Positions 17,359-25,764 of a stretch of 35,429 nucleotides of DNA are shown one piece after another. Both the position numbers and the translations under genes were made by a program. Where the stretch lies: assembly GCA_028821785.1 (NCBI GenBank), contig JAPKFC010000012.1:1-35429 (forward strand), read 5' to 3'. Position 1 is the stretch's first letter. Every line of letters begins with the position of its first letter. This DNA comes from Candidatus Poseidoniaceae archaeon (GTDB lineage: Archaea > Thermoplasmatota > Poseidoniia > Poseidoniales > Poseidoniaceae). The notes under the pieces are model-generated. The model ran no database searches. It saw nothing but the letters and a program-made list of their open reading frames with translations, and was not told the origin of the DNA.

Positions 17359-18270
17359 TCAACTGTCAATTCCAGATAGCAATGTTACGACTCTGATGGA
17401 ATCGTGAAGGTCATCACTCACTCTCGCCCCGAGAATAACTTGGGCATCAACATCCAGCGCAGCGGTAAACATGCTTGCAACTGTTTCAACTTGACCAATG
17501 GTCATTCCTTGTCCACCCTCAATTTGAATTAAACATCCCTTAGCACCACTGACATCTAATTCTGCCAAAGGCGCCATCATCGCAGATTTCAAAATTTCTT
17601 CTGGTTCATCTGCCCTTCCTACACCGACTAGCATAGTGGCTCCGCCTTCGGTATCGACGATTGCCCGCAAATCCATTAAATCCAAATTGATTAAACCCAT
17701 TCTTAGCAGGGTTCTGACTAAACCATCTACTAAATCTTCAATCCACTCAGCACCCATCTGCCATGCTGTTCCCTTTTCTCTCGCTTGTCTTGCAAGTCTT
17801 TCAAGTGATAATTGTACTGTAATATGTGCATTGTTTTGTAAACGTTCAAGGCCTTCAGTAGCAATTTCTGCCCGTGTTTGTTGTATATCGAAAGGTAGTG
17901 CTGCCACCGATAATACAACCGCCCCAGATTGTCTTGCTTGACGGGCAAATTCATGAGCCGCCCCCGTGCCAGAGCCGCCGCCCAATCCGACTAGTAAAAC
18001 AACCAATTCAACATCTTCTAATATCGTTCTAGCAAGAGGTGCAAGGCCTCTCATTCGTTGTTCTGCCAAAGGAGGTAAAGCTGCACAACCTACTGAATCC
18101 AATGTATGTCCTAAGCGCAATACATGGGCCGATTCACAACCTGTTAAACTAGAATCGTCAGCGTCAATAAGAACTACATCTGCGCCTCTTCCGCACTTTT
18201 CATATGCTCTTTTCGCCCAAGCACAACCCAAACCACCAACACCGGCAATTAGGATCTGTGAGGCTTCCAT
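17359..18270 (-). CDS. Divergent FtsZ-family (tubulin-like) GTPase
   Basis: The FtsZ/tubulin fold is shown by an N-terminal nucleotide-binding glycine motif (AGVGGLGCAWA, residues 9-19), the GTP-binding signature GLGGGSGTGAA (95-105), ALPFDIQQTRAE, and a T7-loop-like NLDLMD (195-200) that keeps the NxDxxD spacing used for GTP hydrolysis. These residues suggest an active GTPase that assembles. At 303 residues it is shorter than standard FtsZ: it starts almost at the first strand and lacks the usual C-terminal tail for partner binding. ATG 18270 is preferred to the TTG at 18297. It could be a secondary FtsZ or a CetZ-like shape protein. A TPR gene lies 52 bases upstream on the same strand. Confidence 0.85.
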   Translation of the reverse strand: MEASQILIAGVGGLGCAWAKRAYEKCGRGADVVLIDADDSSLTGCESAHVLRLGHTLDSVGCAALPPLAEQRMRGLAPLARTILEDVELVVLLVGLGGGSGTGAAHEFARQARQSGAVVLSVAALPFDIQQTRAEIATEGLERLQNNAHITVQLSLERLARQAREKGTAWQMGAEWIEDLVDGLVRTLLRMGLINLDLMDLRAIVDTEGGATMLVGVGRADEPEEILKSAMMAPLAELDVSGAKGCLIQIEGGQGMTIGQVETVASMFTAALDVDAQVILGARVSDDLHDSIRVVTLLSGIDS

Positions 18271-18321
18271 CGGCCTAATGGTGGCAATGAACCTCAATGA
18301 ACTTTGGCTGTCGCGAGTTTC

Positions 18322-18627
18322 TTAATCCAACTCAACATAACGCAGATAGCGCCTTCTTGCATCTCTTGCCCATGCGTTATCTGGCTCCAATTCTAAAACT
18401 AAATCATAATACTTTATTGCATTCTCAAATTCCGAGAGGTGGCGTCCATACAAATGACCGAGATTGGATAGGACTGGAATGCACTCTTCTTCTTCCTCTA
18501 ACATCTTGAGCAGTAATTCTTCCGCAGCGCCAAGATGATTTTTCACCATTAACTCTTCTGCGTTATCGAGTTGCTCTAATTGTTCATCACTCAAGTTGTA
18601 AATATTATCGAAGGTATGACTTGACAT
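18322..18627 (-). CDS. Small tetratricopeptide-repeat protein
   Basis: The 101-residue protein is made of helical repeats with TPR spacing (NLGHLYGRHLSEFENAIKYY and LELEPDNAWARDARRRY), so about two TPR units after an acidic N-terminal helix. There is no signal peptide or membrane segment, so it is probably cytoplasmic. TPR proteins act as interaction scaffolds. Its position directly upstream of the divergent FtsZ gene suggests a shared transcript and perhaps a partner role; this is inference from position only. Confidence 0.75.
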   Translation of the reverse strand: MSSHTFDNIYNLSDEQLEQLDNAEELMVKNHLGAAEELLLKMLEEEEECIPVLSNLGHLYGRHLSEFENAIKYYDLVLELEPDNAWARDARRRYLRYVELD

Positions 18628-18860
18628 TCACTGCACCTATCTCGGGCAGGAGTGCGCAGTGAATCAAACCTTTGATTGCTAGACTCAAAAATATTGTAAA
18701 AATGGCTGATTTGACATTCTCGGGTGAATTAAATTTTAGCGGAATTACTTCGTATTATCCGGATATTCAAAACGCAACACTGCGAGGCATTTATTCATCA
18801 CAATTGCAAGCAATGTTTAAGGGGTCTATCCAAGTCGCTAAGAACATCTTGGGTGTGGCT

Positions 18861-19676
18861 ATGCGAGTTGGCTCTTTTTCTACGAGAATTACACTTCTTC
18901 TAGGACTGGTCGCGCTATTGCTCCTTCCGAGCCTTGCAACATCATACCACACCGGCATTGGTGGGGAACAATCCAATGCTGGAGAGACTATTGATGACGT
19001 GGCAAAACAGGGTTGTTTGTGCCACAATGGTGCTGCAGATAATTCGATTCAAGTGATTCTTGACAAGGTTCCATATGCTTGGAACGCGGGTGACACATAT
19101 GAATTCCATCTGCAACTAATCGGTGGACCTGCTGGCGGGACTTACACCGCCGGATTTTCAATGAGCACTAGTGCAGGCGAACTCGCCGGCACAAATCTAC
19201 AAAATTGGCAGGAAGATGTGACAACTCTCACTCACACCGACGCATCTGCAAGCCAAGATGATCGCTCGTGGCTTTTGACATGGACTGCCCCTGCCGCAGG
19301 AGAAGGTAGCGTTAATTTCTGGATTACTGGCAACTCGGTTTCAGGAGATGGAATTCCTGGTGAAGACGACAAGTGGAATCAATTATTATTCGCCATCCCT
19401 GAGGGAGATGCTGATAGTATCGCCCTTGGAACGAGAACTTTGTTTGCTGGTGATGGAAACGTTAGCCCCCCTGAACCGGAGTCACATGGAATCGATTTGC
19501 ACAGCATGGGAGCCCCATTAAGAGCGCACTGGCTCGGATTACTCGGATTTAGTGCTGTAATCTGTGTAATCATCTTCTCAGGTCTACTGCTAAGATATGG
19601 TTTCTCCACCTCATACAAGGGACGCAGTAATGTGTTACGACTTCGCTACAAATTGATGCAGAGAGGTGACCAGTGA
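18861..19676 (+). CDS. Secreted, membrane-anchored protein with CxCH motif and beta-sandwich domain (respiratory cluster)
   Basis: From ATG 18861 the product starts with a clear signal peptide (MRVGSFSTR, then LLLGLVALLLLPSLATS). Next comes QGCLCHNG, a CxCH motif resembling a shortened c-type heme site, and a domain of about 120 residues rich in Gly, Thr and aromatic residues, like Reeler-type or anchor domains (YEFHLQLIGG, WLLTWTAP, VNFWITGN). The C-terminus has one membrane helix and a basic cytoplasmic end. The frame stays open upstream to TTG 18672 and ATG 18702, but those starts would bury the signal peptide 50-60 residues inside. It overlaps the next respiratory gene (TGATG), so it is probably an electron carrier or assembly subunit of the same complex. 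Confidence 0.75.
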   Translation: MRVGSFSTRITLLLGLVALLLLPSLATSYHTGIGGEQSNAGETIDDVAKQGCLCHNGAADNSIQVILDKVPYAWNAGDTYEFHLQLIGGPAGGTYTAGFSMSTSAGELAGTNLQNWQEDVTTLTHTDASASQDDRSWLLTWTAPAAGEGSVNFWITGNSVSGDGIPGEDDKWNQLLFAIPEGDADSIALGTRTLFAGDGNVSPPEPESHGIDLHSMGAPLRAHWLGLLGFSAVICVIIFSGLLLRYGFSTSYKGRSNVLRLRYKLMQRGDQ

Positions 19677-20119
19677 TGGACGATACAATCACTATCCTAT
19701 TGCGAGGTGTTGCAAAAGGAAACATCAGCATTGCTGATGCTAGAACTGCTTTGGAAAACGCTTCACTGACTGAAGAACAGATGCAGAAAGCAATCGACCA
19801 TGGGGTATTCAATCCTGCCGAACCGGGCTCCATCATTAGTGCAACTCTAGCCCCTTCAGGCGCATCACATTTGGCAATGTTCTTCTTCGTATGGGGATTA
19901 TTCTGGAGTTGCTACTGGTCTTTTTCATTAATCTATGGACTGTTCAACGGCTGGGATCAACAACAATTATCATTCCATTTAGCAATGACACTAACGACCA
20001 TCACGCTGATGGGAATAATCTATCTCAAATATGTCTTACCCGACACTATTATCGTCAAGTATGCTAGGAATAAGTTCGTACCTGAGCATACAAAGGACTG
20101 GAAGGAGTACAACTGGTGA
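19676..20119 (+). CDS. Small two-helix membrane subunit of the respiratory cluster
   Basis: The family was not recognised. The 147 residues begin with a soluble helical segment (residues 1-55, with ISIADARTALENASLTEEQ), then two membrane helices (about 64-87 and 100-121) and a short basic/aromatic cytoplasmic tail. ATG 19676 shares its A with the preceding stop, and GAGAGGTGA lies upstream. Its stop lies five bases before the Rieske ATG. The tight coupling suggests a small accessory subunit of the cytochrome b complex. Confidence 0.7.
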   Translation: MDDTITILLRGVAKGNISIADARTALENASLTEEQMQKAIDHGVFNPAEPGSIISATLAPSGASHLAMFFFVWGLFWSCYWSFSLIYGLFNGWDQQQLSFHLAMTLTTITLMGIIYLKYVLPDTIIVKYARNKFVPEHTKDWKEYNW

Positions 20120-20124
20120 TTGTT

Positions 20125-20973
20125 ATGTCTCGTGAATACGACCTCAAACCAGCACCGAGTGGTGAACAATCTTCTGCCAAAGCGATAGGAGATTCATTAA
20201 TCAATAGGCGCCAATTCCTTAGTTATGGATTCAATACTGCTACAGGCATATTGGCGGCTTCTCTAGGAGTTCTTGGTTTTGCATCCCTATTACTGCCGCC
20301 TACCGATAGCACCGGTGGCGACCTTGCTGCAAAATATTGGGCCAAGGGTCGTGAAGATGAAGCATGGTATGGAGCAATGCACGAGCAAGTAATGAAAAAA
20401 TCAGATTTCGTTGCTGAAGCAGCAAAGAGTTCTACCGGATCATCAGGAGCTGCTGGTGTTTGGAACGGAGTCCCGATTGTAGTCACATATGTACACCATT
20501 CCAAGAATTATGGAAGTCCTGTATCAAATGGTAAAGCAAGATTCCAATTCATGGAAGGATATGATGGTACTGGAAAGTATGTTGGCCATTTTGATGACTT
20601 GGCAGATGCAGACCCAAGATTATCCCCTTCCGAAGATTTGGTAATGATTTTTGCAAGATGTACTCATTTGTGCTGCATTCCAGGATGGCAATTAGTTTCT
20701 AACTCTTTTACTGAAGACACATGGACTCCTGGTGGAGGCGATGATGGTGGAACTAAATTATTCTGTATTTGTCATTCATCTCGTTTTGACCCTACTGCGT
20801 TAGAAATGAATTCTAATACAAATCGTTCCAATGGTGCTAAATTCAAGTACGCAGGTATTCGCAGAGCCGGTGGCCCTGCCCCTGTAGGATTGCCAATAAT
20901 TCCGATTGCCTTGAATGGCGATATTATTGAAGGATTACCAGATTATGTGGATTGGTACACATATTGCGACTGA
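20125..20973 (+). CDS. Rieske 2Fe-2S protein with Tat-type signal anchor
   Basis: This is the Rieske subunit of a quinol-oxidising cytochrome bc/b6f-type complex. Both cluster motifs are present: CTHLCC and CICHSS, giving two Cys and two His ligands plus the pair of disulfide cysteines. The first motif has Cys where Gly is common (CTHLGC), adding an unpaired cysteine. The N-terminus has a twin-arginine pattern (NRRQFLS) before a hydrophobic segment, so the folded protein is probably exported by Tat and stays anchored, with its cluster outside. ATG 20125 is chosen; a GTG at 20116 overlaps the previous stop. Cytochrome b follows 11 bases downstream. Confidence 0.93.
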   Translation: MSREYDLKPAPSGEQSSAKAIGDSLINRRQFLSYGFNTATGILAASLGVLGFASLLLPPTDSTGGDLAAKYWAKGREDEAWYGAMHEQVMKKSDFVAEAAKSSTGSSGAAGVWNGVPIVVTYVHHSKNYGSPVSNGKARFQFMEGYDGTGKYVGHFDDLADADPRLSPSEDLVMIFARCTHLCCIPGWQLVSNSFTEDTWTPGGGDDGGTKLFCICHSSRFDPTALEMNSNTNRSNGAKFKYAGIRRAGGPAPVGLPIIPIALNGDIIEGLPDYVDWYTYCD

Positions 20974-20984
20974 GGTGAAATGAA

Positions 20985-21851
20985 ATGACAACAATGTTCT
21001 GGATTCTTTGGTTCTTCATCGCTTTCGTAGTGGTTCTTGTAGCATTCACCCTGCGCAAGGAATCAGAAGATATGCCTCGTAGAGACATTCTTCGTGCTGT
21101 TGAGTCAACCGGAAAAATGGGTGTGGCAGAGAGGTCATTCCTTTGGGTATTCTCTTGGCTAGATACTAGATTTAGATTACAAGACTATTGGAATATGTCG
21201 AAAGGTGCTTACTACAATATGCACAGACAAATGCCGCTTAGTCACGCTGAAAAATACAAGTTGAGAATCATTTGGTACTGGTATCCACTATACTGTCTAG
21301 GTGGAATCTCATTCCTATCATTCATTATTTTGGTAATTACCGGAACTGTTCTTGGGATTTATTACGTACCTGGTGGGGAAGGTGACCCTGCCCCTGCATA
21401 TGCCAGTATGCAATATATCATGACCGAATTGCCATTTGGATATATCCTTCGTGCAGTTCACCATTGGGGTACTCACTTCATGGTAGCAAGTGTATTTCTA
21501 CATATGTGTAGAGTTTACTTTACAGGAGCATACAGAAACCCTCGTGAATTAAACTGGCTTATCGGAGTCGCACTAATGTTCCTAACCATCTTCTTTGGTT
21601 ACTCCGGATATTTACTGCCGTGGGATTCCTTGGCATATGGTGCTGCAGTTATCGGAATTAATATGGCTAACTCATCACCATTGATCGGAAAGATTGCTTC
21701 AACTGCTCTATTCGGCGGCACATCACTTACTCCTAGGACAGTTACAAGAATGTACTTTATTCACGTATTTATTCTACCTGTGATTGTGACATTATTGATC
21801 ATCATTCATTTGTTTATTGTTTGGGTACAGGGCATTGCGGAGCCACATTGA
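20985..21851 (+). CDS. Cytochrome b, N-terminal (b6-like) subunit with candidate heme-ci cysteine
   Basis: This is the diheme membrane core of a quinol-oxidising complex. The heme ligand pairs are H159/H173 (VHHWGTH and FLHM) and H260/H275 (YFIHVFILP and IIIHLF). Spacings of 14 and 15 match cytochrome b6 and Bacillus-type proteins more than mitochondrial bc1. YCLGGI at 103-108 puts a cysteine (C104) where b6 has the Cys that binds the extra heme c(n)/c(i) at the inner quinone site. An extra N-terminal helix (residues 3-23) precedes the core. It is split after the fourth core helix, like b6f; the missing C-terminal half starts the next gene. GAGGTGA gives a good ribosome site. Confidence 0.95.
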   Translation: MTTMFWILWFFIAFVVVLVAFTLRKESEDMPRRDILRAVESTGKMGVAERSFLWVFSWLDTRFRLQDYWNMSKGAYYNMHRQMPLSHAEKYKLRIIWYWYPLYCLGGISFLSFIILVITGTVLGIYYVPGGEGDPAPAYASMQYIMTELPFGYILRAVHHWGTHFMVASVFLHMCRVYFTGAYRNPRELNWLIGVALMFLTIFFGYSGYLLPWDSLAYGAAVIGINMANSSPLIGKIASTALFGGTSLTPRTVTRMYFIHVFILPVIVTLLIIIHLFIVWVQGIAEPH

Positions 21852-21870
21852 TATTTTGGAGGATTAAATT

Positions 21871-24684
21871 ATGGGATTAGTAGAAAATCTTGGAAGAGTT
21901 GCTTCCTCCTACATGGATGAGAAGGAGAACTTGCAAAGTGTTAGTGAAAAGAGAAAGCGTACACCAATGGGTCATGCTTTTTGGCCACATGAAGTTCTTC
22001 GCGACGCACTTATCTTTGCGTTTATGACTGCGGTATTATTATTCTATTCTTGGCTAATTCCACCACCATTGCACAGTGCTGCTGACCCATATGCTCAAGC
22101 GGGATTCGTTTTCCCTGATTGGTATGTATTATTCTCATATGGTTACCTTCGCTGGGGAGAATATTTACCACAATTTTCCGTACCTACTGGCTTCCTAGGA
22201 GATATATTTGGCCAACCTTCGTTCCCTTGGAACGCTGCATGGTGGGGAGCAGCTCTTACTGGAGTCCCAGTAGGAATTCTAACACTTCCACCATTGCTTG
22301 GAGGGCGTGAAAAGAGACCTGTAGAAGACCCTTGGTTTGCAAGTGCAGGAGTGGTATATATTGCGCACGTGTGGTTTATCTCTGTCTTTTCGATTAATAT
22401 TTTCTTACAGTTATATGGCAATAATAGGTCTGATTATTGTAAATTGGATTCTCATGGAGACCTGTTATGTGGTGTAAGAGAACCCTGGATTGCGGATGCA
22501 TTCAATGCCATTCCATGGGTCTTAACTGGGATTTTAATATGGATTGTCATATATTTCGTGACTCGATCTATGATGGTAAAGGCTTGGGGTGCTGGCTTTA
22601 CTCCAGCACATGGCAAAAGAATTCTTGTTGGAGCATTGATGGTTTCAACTGCAATATCAGTTTCTACTTGGGATGTTTATGATGATGGTTTCTGGGATGC
22701 AAAGGGATTGCTTACAATTGCTGATTACGGTGAACTTGAAGAGATGAGGTCACAACCAGTTGATGTTCATGTTCATTCTGCCAATGAATTTACCGACTCG
22801 CAGGGTTGGTCTTCTACAGAGATAGTACCAACCACTGCTTGGCTCGATTGGAATTTGTACCAGCCCGCTAGATATATTATTACTGATTTTGGAGATGCCA
22901 ACGGGCACCAAGATGCTGCTAATGGAATAAATGCGGCATTGGTTACAGATTCATTCTCTGGAGATGTTGAATGGATTGCTGCAGGTTCATTTACAGTTAC
23001 TGAAGATACAACTTATTTCCCTCACGGGCATCACAAGTCTGTAGAAACAATTACCACTGATATGGCTTGTGAGTATAGATCTAGTGAAAGAAAAATCAAT
23101 GAACAATCTACTGCAGATATGCTAACTTCAACCTTTATGCTTACTGACTCATCTGGAAAGACCGTTTCATCATTCACAAACTGTGATGGAGCAACAGTTG
23201 AACTCAAAGTAGGAACATATGACTATCAAATGACGGTCCAAGCAACTGGTTTACTTGCTCAAAATTCCTCTATTACAACTGAAACTTCTATGAATATCGC
23301 TTCTTTCCAACCACTATTGGTTTGGGACGATGATGCACACGAGAGTCTTGCAGGGACGAGTGTCAACCTTTCAAGTTCTGAGGATATGGTTCTTGGAAAT
23401 GGCAAGTTCTCTCCTATTGAAAATCCATCATACCATAGAAATCCTAAATCAATGGATGCAAAACTAACCTATGCTATGTTTATTCCATGTCTAACATTCG
23501 GTGCCCTTGTATTCGTATTACTAAGATACATGGCTCGTGGATATGAGTTTGAGATGAACAAGTGCTACGGCTGTGACCTTTGTGACGATGCTTGCCCTGT
23601 TCGCTTATTCACTGGTGGAGACAAATTAAACATCATTTACAATTCTTGGAATAATGAGGATGATGGTGTCCCGATGTATTCATGTTTGACATGTTCTGCT
23701 TGTACTAACGCCTGTCCGCAACTTGTCGATTACGATTCTTATGTTGACATTAGGCGTGGACTAATCGTGGGTGCATCTCAAGCAGAGATACCTCACACAG
23801 TCCTTCAGGCAGTTCTTGCTGCTGAAGCAGAGGAAGAAGCTGATGCTGACTTCATCACAACTGAAGATTACCCAATTACTTCCAAGGTGGGATACTATCC
23901 TGGATGTGTTGACTATCTTGACCAAGAGATGGTATTTTCACATGTCAATGATGGTGAGATGAACTTAGGAGCCTCAACAACCGCTGCTTTCACTTTGTTT
24001 GAAGAGATGGGCAATGAAGTTTCATATCTTGGAAGAGACTTCCTAAAGTGCTGTGGTCACGATCAAAAGTGGCAAGGTCTTGATGAAGTATTTGAAAAAC
24101 TAAAGGCATACAACCAACGCAAGATTGTGGAATCGGGAATAGACACCTTAGTATCTTCTTGTGCTGAATGTTTCAGAACTTTTGCTCGAGATTATGAACT
24201 AGAGGGTATCAAGGTAATGCACACAACTGAATACTTAACAGAGCAAGGATTCGATATGGACTTGAGTACTGAAGAGACTACTGTAACATATCATGATCCA
24301 TGTAGATTAGGACGTCAGATGGGAGTCTATGATGAACCACGTGAATTGATTACTGCCGTTGAAGGAGTTAATTTGGTTGAGATGGAACACAGTGGAGAGG
24401 ATGCAATGTGTTGTGGTGTTTCAAGCATGATGTCATGTAATGAAGATGCTCGTTCACTTCGTGTCTCTCGTATGGAAGAAATCCGTGCTACTGGAGCAGA
24501 TACGATGATCACATCATGTCCAAAGTGCGTTGCTCACTTTGAGTGTTTGAAGTTTGAAGGTGATGAAAAGTATGCAGATATTGAAATCCTTGATGTTGTT
24601 ACATTCTTGGCAAAACAAGTTGATGCAAAGAAATCTGAAGCAGTTGCTGCAAATACTGATGCGCTAGACCAAATTAAGGCTTGA
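21871..24684 (+). CDS. Fusion: cytochrome b C-terminal half + extracytoplasmic domain + HdrD-like iron-sulfur module
   Basis: Residues 40-265 resemble the C-terminal half of cytochrome b (subunit IV): PDWYVL at 82-87 corresponds to the quinol-site PEWY motif, with about five hydrophobic helices. Residues 268-527 are a hydrophilic domain predicted outside the cell. A helix at about 529-551 returns to the cytoplasm. Then come two [4Fe-4S] motifs (CYGCDLCDDACP 565-576; CLTCSACTNACP 605-616) and two complete CCG domains: C679, C727-C728, C764, C767 and C811, C847-C848, C883, C886. That order is that of HdrD or GlpC-type subunits, whose CCG motifs can bind non-cubane clusters. GGAGG precedes the ATG. 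I infer electron transfer between a cytoplasmic redox partner and the quinone pool. Confidence 0.9.
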   Translation: MGLVENLGRVASSYMDEKENLQSVSEKRKRTPMGHAFWPHEVLRDALIFAFMTAVLLFYSWLIPPPLHSAADPYAQAGFVFPDWYVLFSYGYLRWGEYLPQFSVPTGFLGDIFGQPSFPWNAAWWGAALTGVPVGILTLPPLLGGREKRPVEDPWFASAGVVYIAHVWFISVFSINIFLQLYGNNRSDYCKLDSHGDLLCGVREPWIADAFNAIPWVLTGILIWIVIYFVTRSMMVKAWGAGFTPAHGKRILVGALMVSTAISVSTWDVYDDGFWDAKGLLTIADYGELEEMRSQPVDVHVHSANEFTDSQGWSSTEIVPTTAWLDWNLYQPARYIITDFGDANGHQDAANGINAALVTDSFSGDVEWIAAGSFTVTEDTTYFPHGHHKSVETITTDMACEYRSSERKINEQSTADMLTSTFMLTDSSGKTVSSFTNCDGATVELKVGTYDYQMTVQATGLLAQNSSITTETSMNIASFQPLLVWDDDAHESLAGTSVNLSSSEDMVLGNGKFSPIENPSYHRNPKSMDAKLTYAMFIPCLTFGALVFVLLRYMARGYEFEMNKCYGCDLCDDACPVRLFTGGDKLNIIYNSWNNEDDGVPMYSCLTCSACTNACPQLVDYDSYVDIRRGLIVGASQAEIPHTVLQAVLAAEAEEEADADFITTEDYPITSKVGYYPGCVDYLDQEMVFSHVNDGEMNLGASTTAAFTLFEEMGNEVSYLGRDFLKCCGHDQKWQGLDEVFEKLKAYNQRKIVESGIDTLVSSCAECFRTFARDYELEGIKVMHTTEYLTEQGFDMDLSTEETTVTYHDPCRLGRQMGVYDEPRELITAVEGVNLVEMEHSGEDAMCCGVSSMMSCNEDARSLRVSRMEEIRATGADTMITSCPKCVAHFECLKFEGDEKYADIEILDVVTFLAKQVDAKKSEAVAANTDALDQIKA

Positions 24685-24751
24685 GTCTTTTTGGCTCTCA
24701 ATATTTTCAAGTCACCCCTAGTGCTAAGAAGTGTTGTCACTAGCGCCATTC

Positions 24752-25426
24752 ATGAACAGACCTGCTTTGTATGTACTTACAATCGGCATCGGTTTGTACA
24801 TCAGTGCTACTGGTCTGAATGGAATTATTCCAGACCTTTGGGCTGAATGGCCAGTCAACATTTGGTGCTGGTCTATATTTGGATATATATTCTATAAGAC
24901 CACTCGAAAAGAACGGATAGAAATGTTGACAGTGTTGGCATTTGCCACCCCAATGGAATTATTCTTCAGTGAAGTTTGGCTAATCTATGAATACCAACGT
25001 GGACTAATGCCACTATTCGTTCCAGTCGGTCATTATTTCCTATTTGATCTTGGTAGGATTATTGCTAATAAGATGAGAGAAAACCTCGCCATGCTTTCCT
25101 TAATGCCATTTATTCCTCTTGTCGCTTATGGCGTATACAGTGGAGGCGATACATCAGCACTATTCCTCCTAATACTCGTACTCGCATTCACAAAATGGGG
25201 CCCTCAACCTCGATTGTATGCTGCGATGGCTTGGGCGGCCTTAGCCATGGAATTGTGGGGCACACACTTGACCAATTGGACTTGGGCCAACGAAGTACCA
25301 TGGACGGGGTTAACCGCTTGGAATCCACCTCTATTGGTTGGTGCATTCTATTGTATTGGAGATTTATTAGTCAACCTAAGTGTTGCCAAGTTTGAAAGAG
25401 AAGGGATGGACGAGGTGGTAGCATGA
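24752..25426 (+). CDS. Integral membrane protein of unknown function (respiratory cluster)
   Basis: The family was not recognised. The 224 residues contain about seven hydrophobic segments with few charged loops. Acidic and histidine residues lie in or near helices (FATPMELFFSEVW, VGHYFLFDLG, MAWAALAMELWGTHL), which could serve quinone or proton chemistry. ATG 24752 is preferred to a TTG at 24731. It starts 67 bases after the HdrD-like fusion, and its end overlaps the ferredoxin start (ATGA), so it is probably translated with the cluster. A membrane subunit linking ferredoxin to the complex is plausible but unproven. Confidence 0.65.
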   Translation: MNRPALYVLTIGIGLYISATGLNGIIPDLWAEWPVNIWCWSIFGYIFYKTTRKERIEMLTVLAFATPMELFFSEVWLIYEYQRGLMPLFVPVGHYFLFDLGRIIANKMRENLAMLSLMPFIPLVAYGVYSGGDTSALFLLILVLAFTKWGPQPRLYAAMAWAALAMELWGTHLTNWTWANEVPWTGLTAWNPPLLVGAFYCIGDLLVNLSVAKFEREGMDEVVA

Positions 25427-25755
25427 CCACCAGTGACGAGTTGGCCAAGAGACGAGCGGCTGAGGCTTTGGCCATCCGCACCTCCCTAAATCGTCAGCGT
25501 GGAGAACAACGCGCTAATACAAAGGGTGGAGAAGGAACTGTTGCATATGTAACTGCAGAGAAATGTATTGGCTGCGACCAATGTACAATAGTCTGTGATG
25601 ATGATGCCATTGACCTATACAAAGTAGAGATGGCCAGTCAATTCATCAAAGTGGAAAGTAATCGTAAGGCCAAGATAATTCGCGATGCGTGTACTGGCTG
25701 TAGATTGTGCGTACTCGCTTGTCCTACAGATGCGATAACAATGATTGATTTGTGA
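25423..25755 (+). CDS. 2[4Fe-4S] ferredoxin-like protein
   Basis: The 110-residue protein carries two CxxCxxCxxxC motifs: CIGCDQCTIVC at about 47-57 and CTGCRLCVLAC at about 88-98. The second is followed by the usual Pro; the first has Asp there. A charged N-terminal extension of about 40 residues precedes them, and there is no signal peptide or membrane helix, so it acts in the cytoplasm. Such proteins pass electrons between clusters. ATG 25423 overlaps the previous stop (ATGA), with GAGGTGG upstream. The setting beside an HdrD-like fusion makes it a candidate electron donor or acceptor for that module. Confidence 0.9.
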   Translation: MTTSDELAKRRAAEALAIRTSLNRQRGEQRANTKGGEGTVAYVTAEKCIGCDQCTIVCDDDAIDLYKVEMASQFIKVESNRKAKIIRDACTGCRLCVLACPTDAITMIDL

Positions 25756-25764
25756 GGGATTACC

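Noticed and set aside
18672-18860. Extended N-terminus of the CxCH protein from TTG 18672 or ATG 18702
   Set aside because: It would place a typical signal peptide internally; the 18628-18860 stretch more likely holds promoter sequence, though no clear TATA box was identified.
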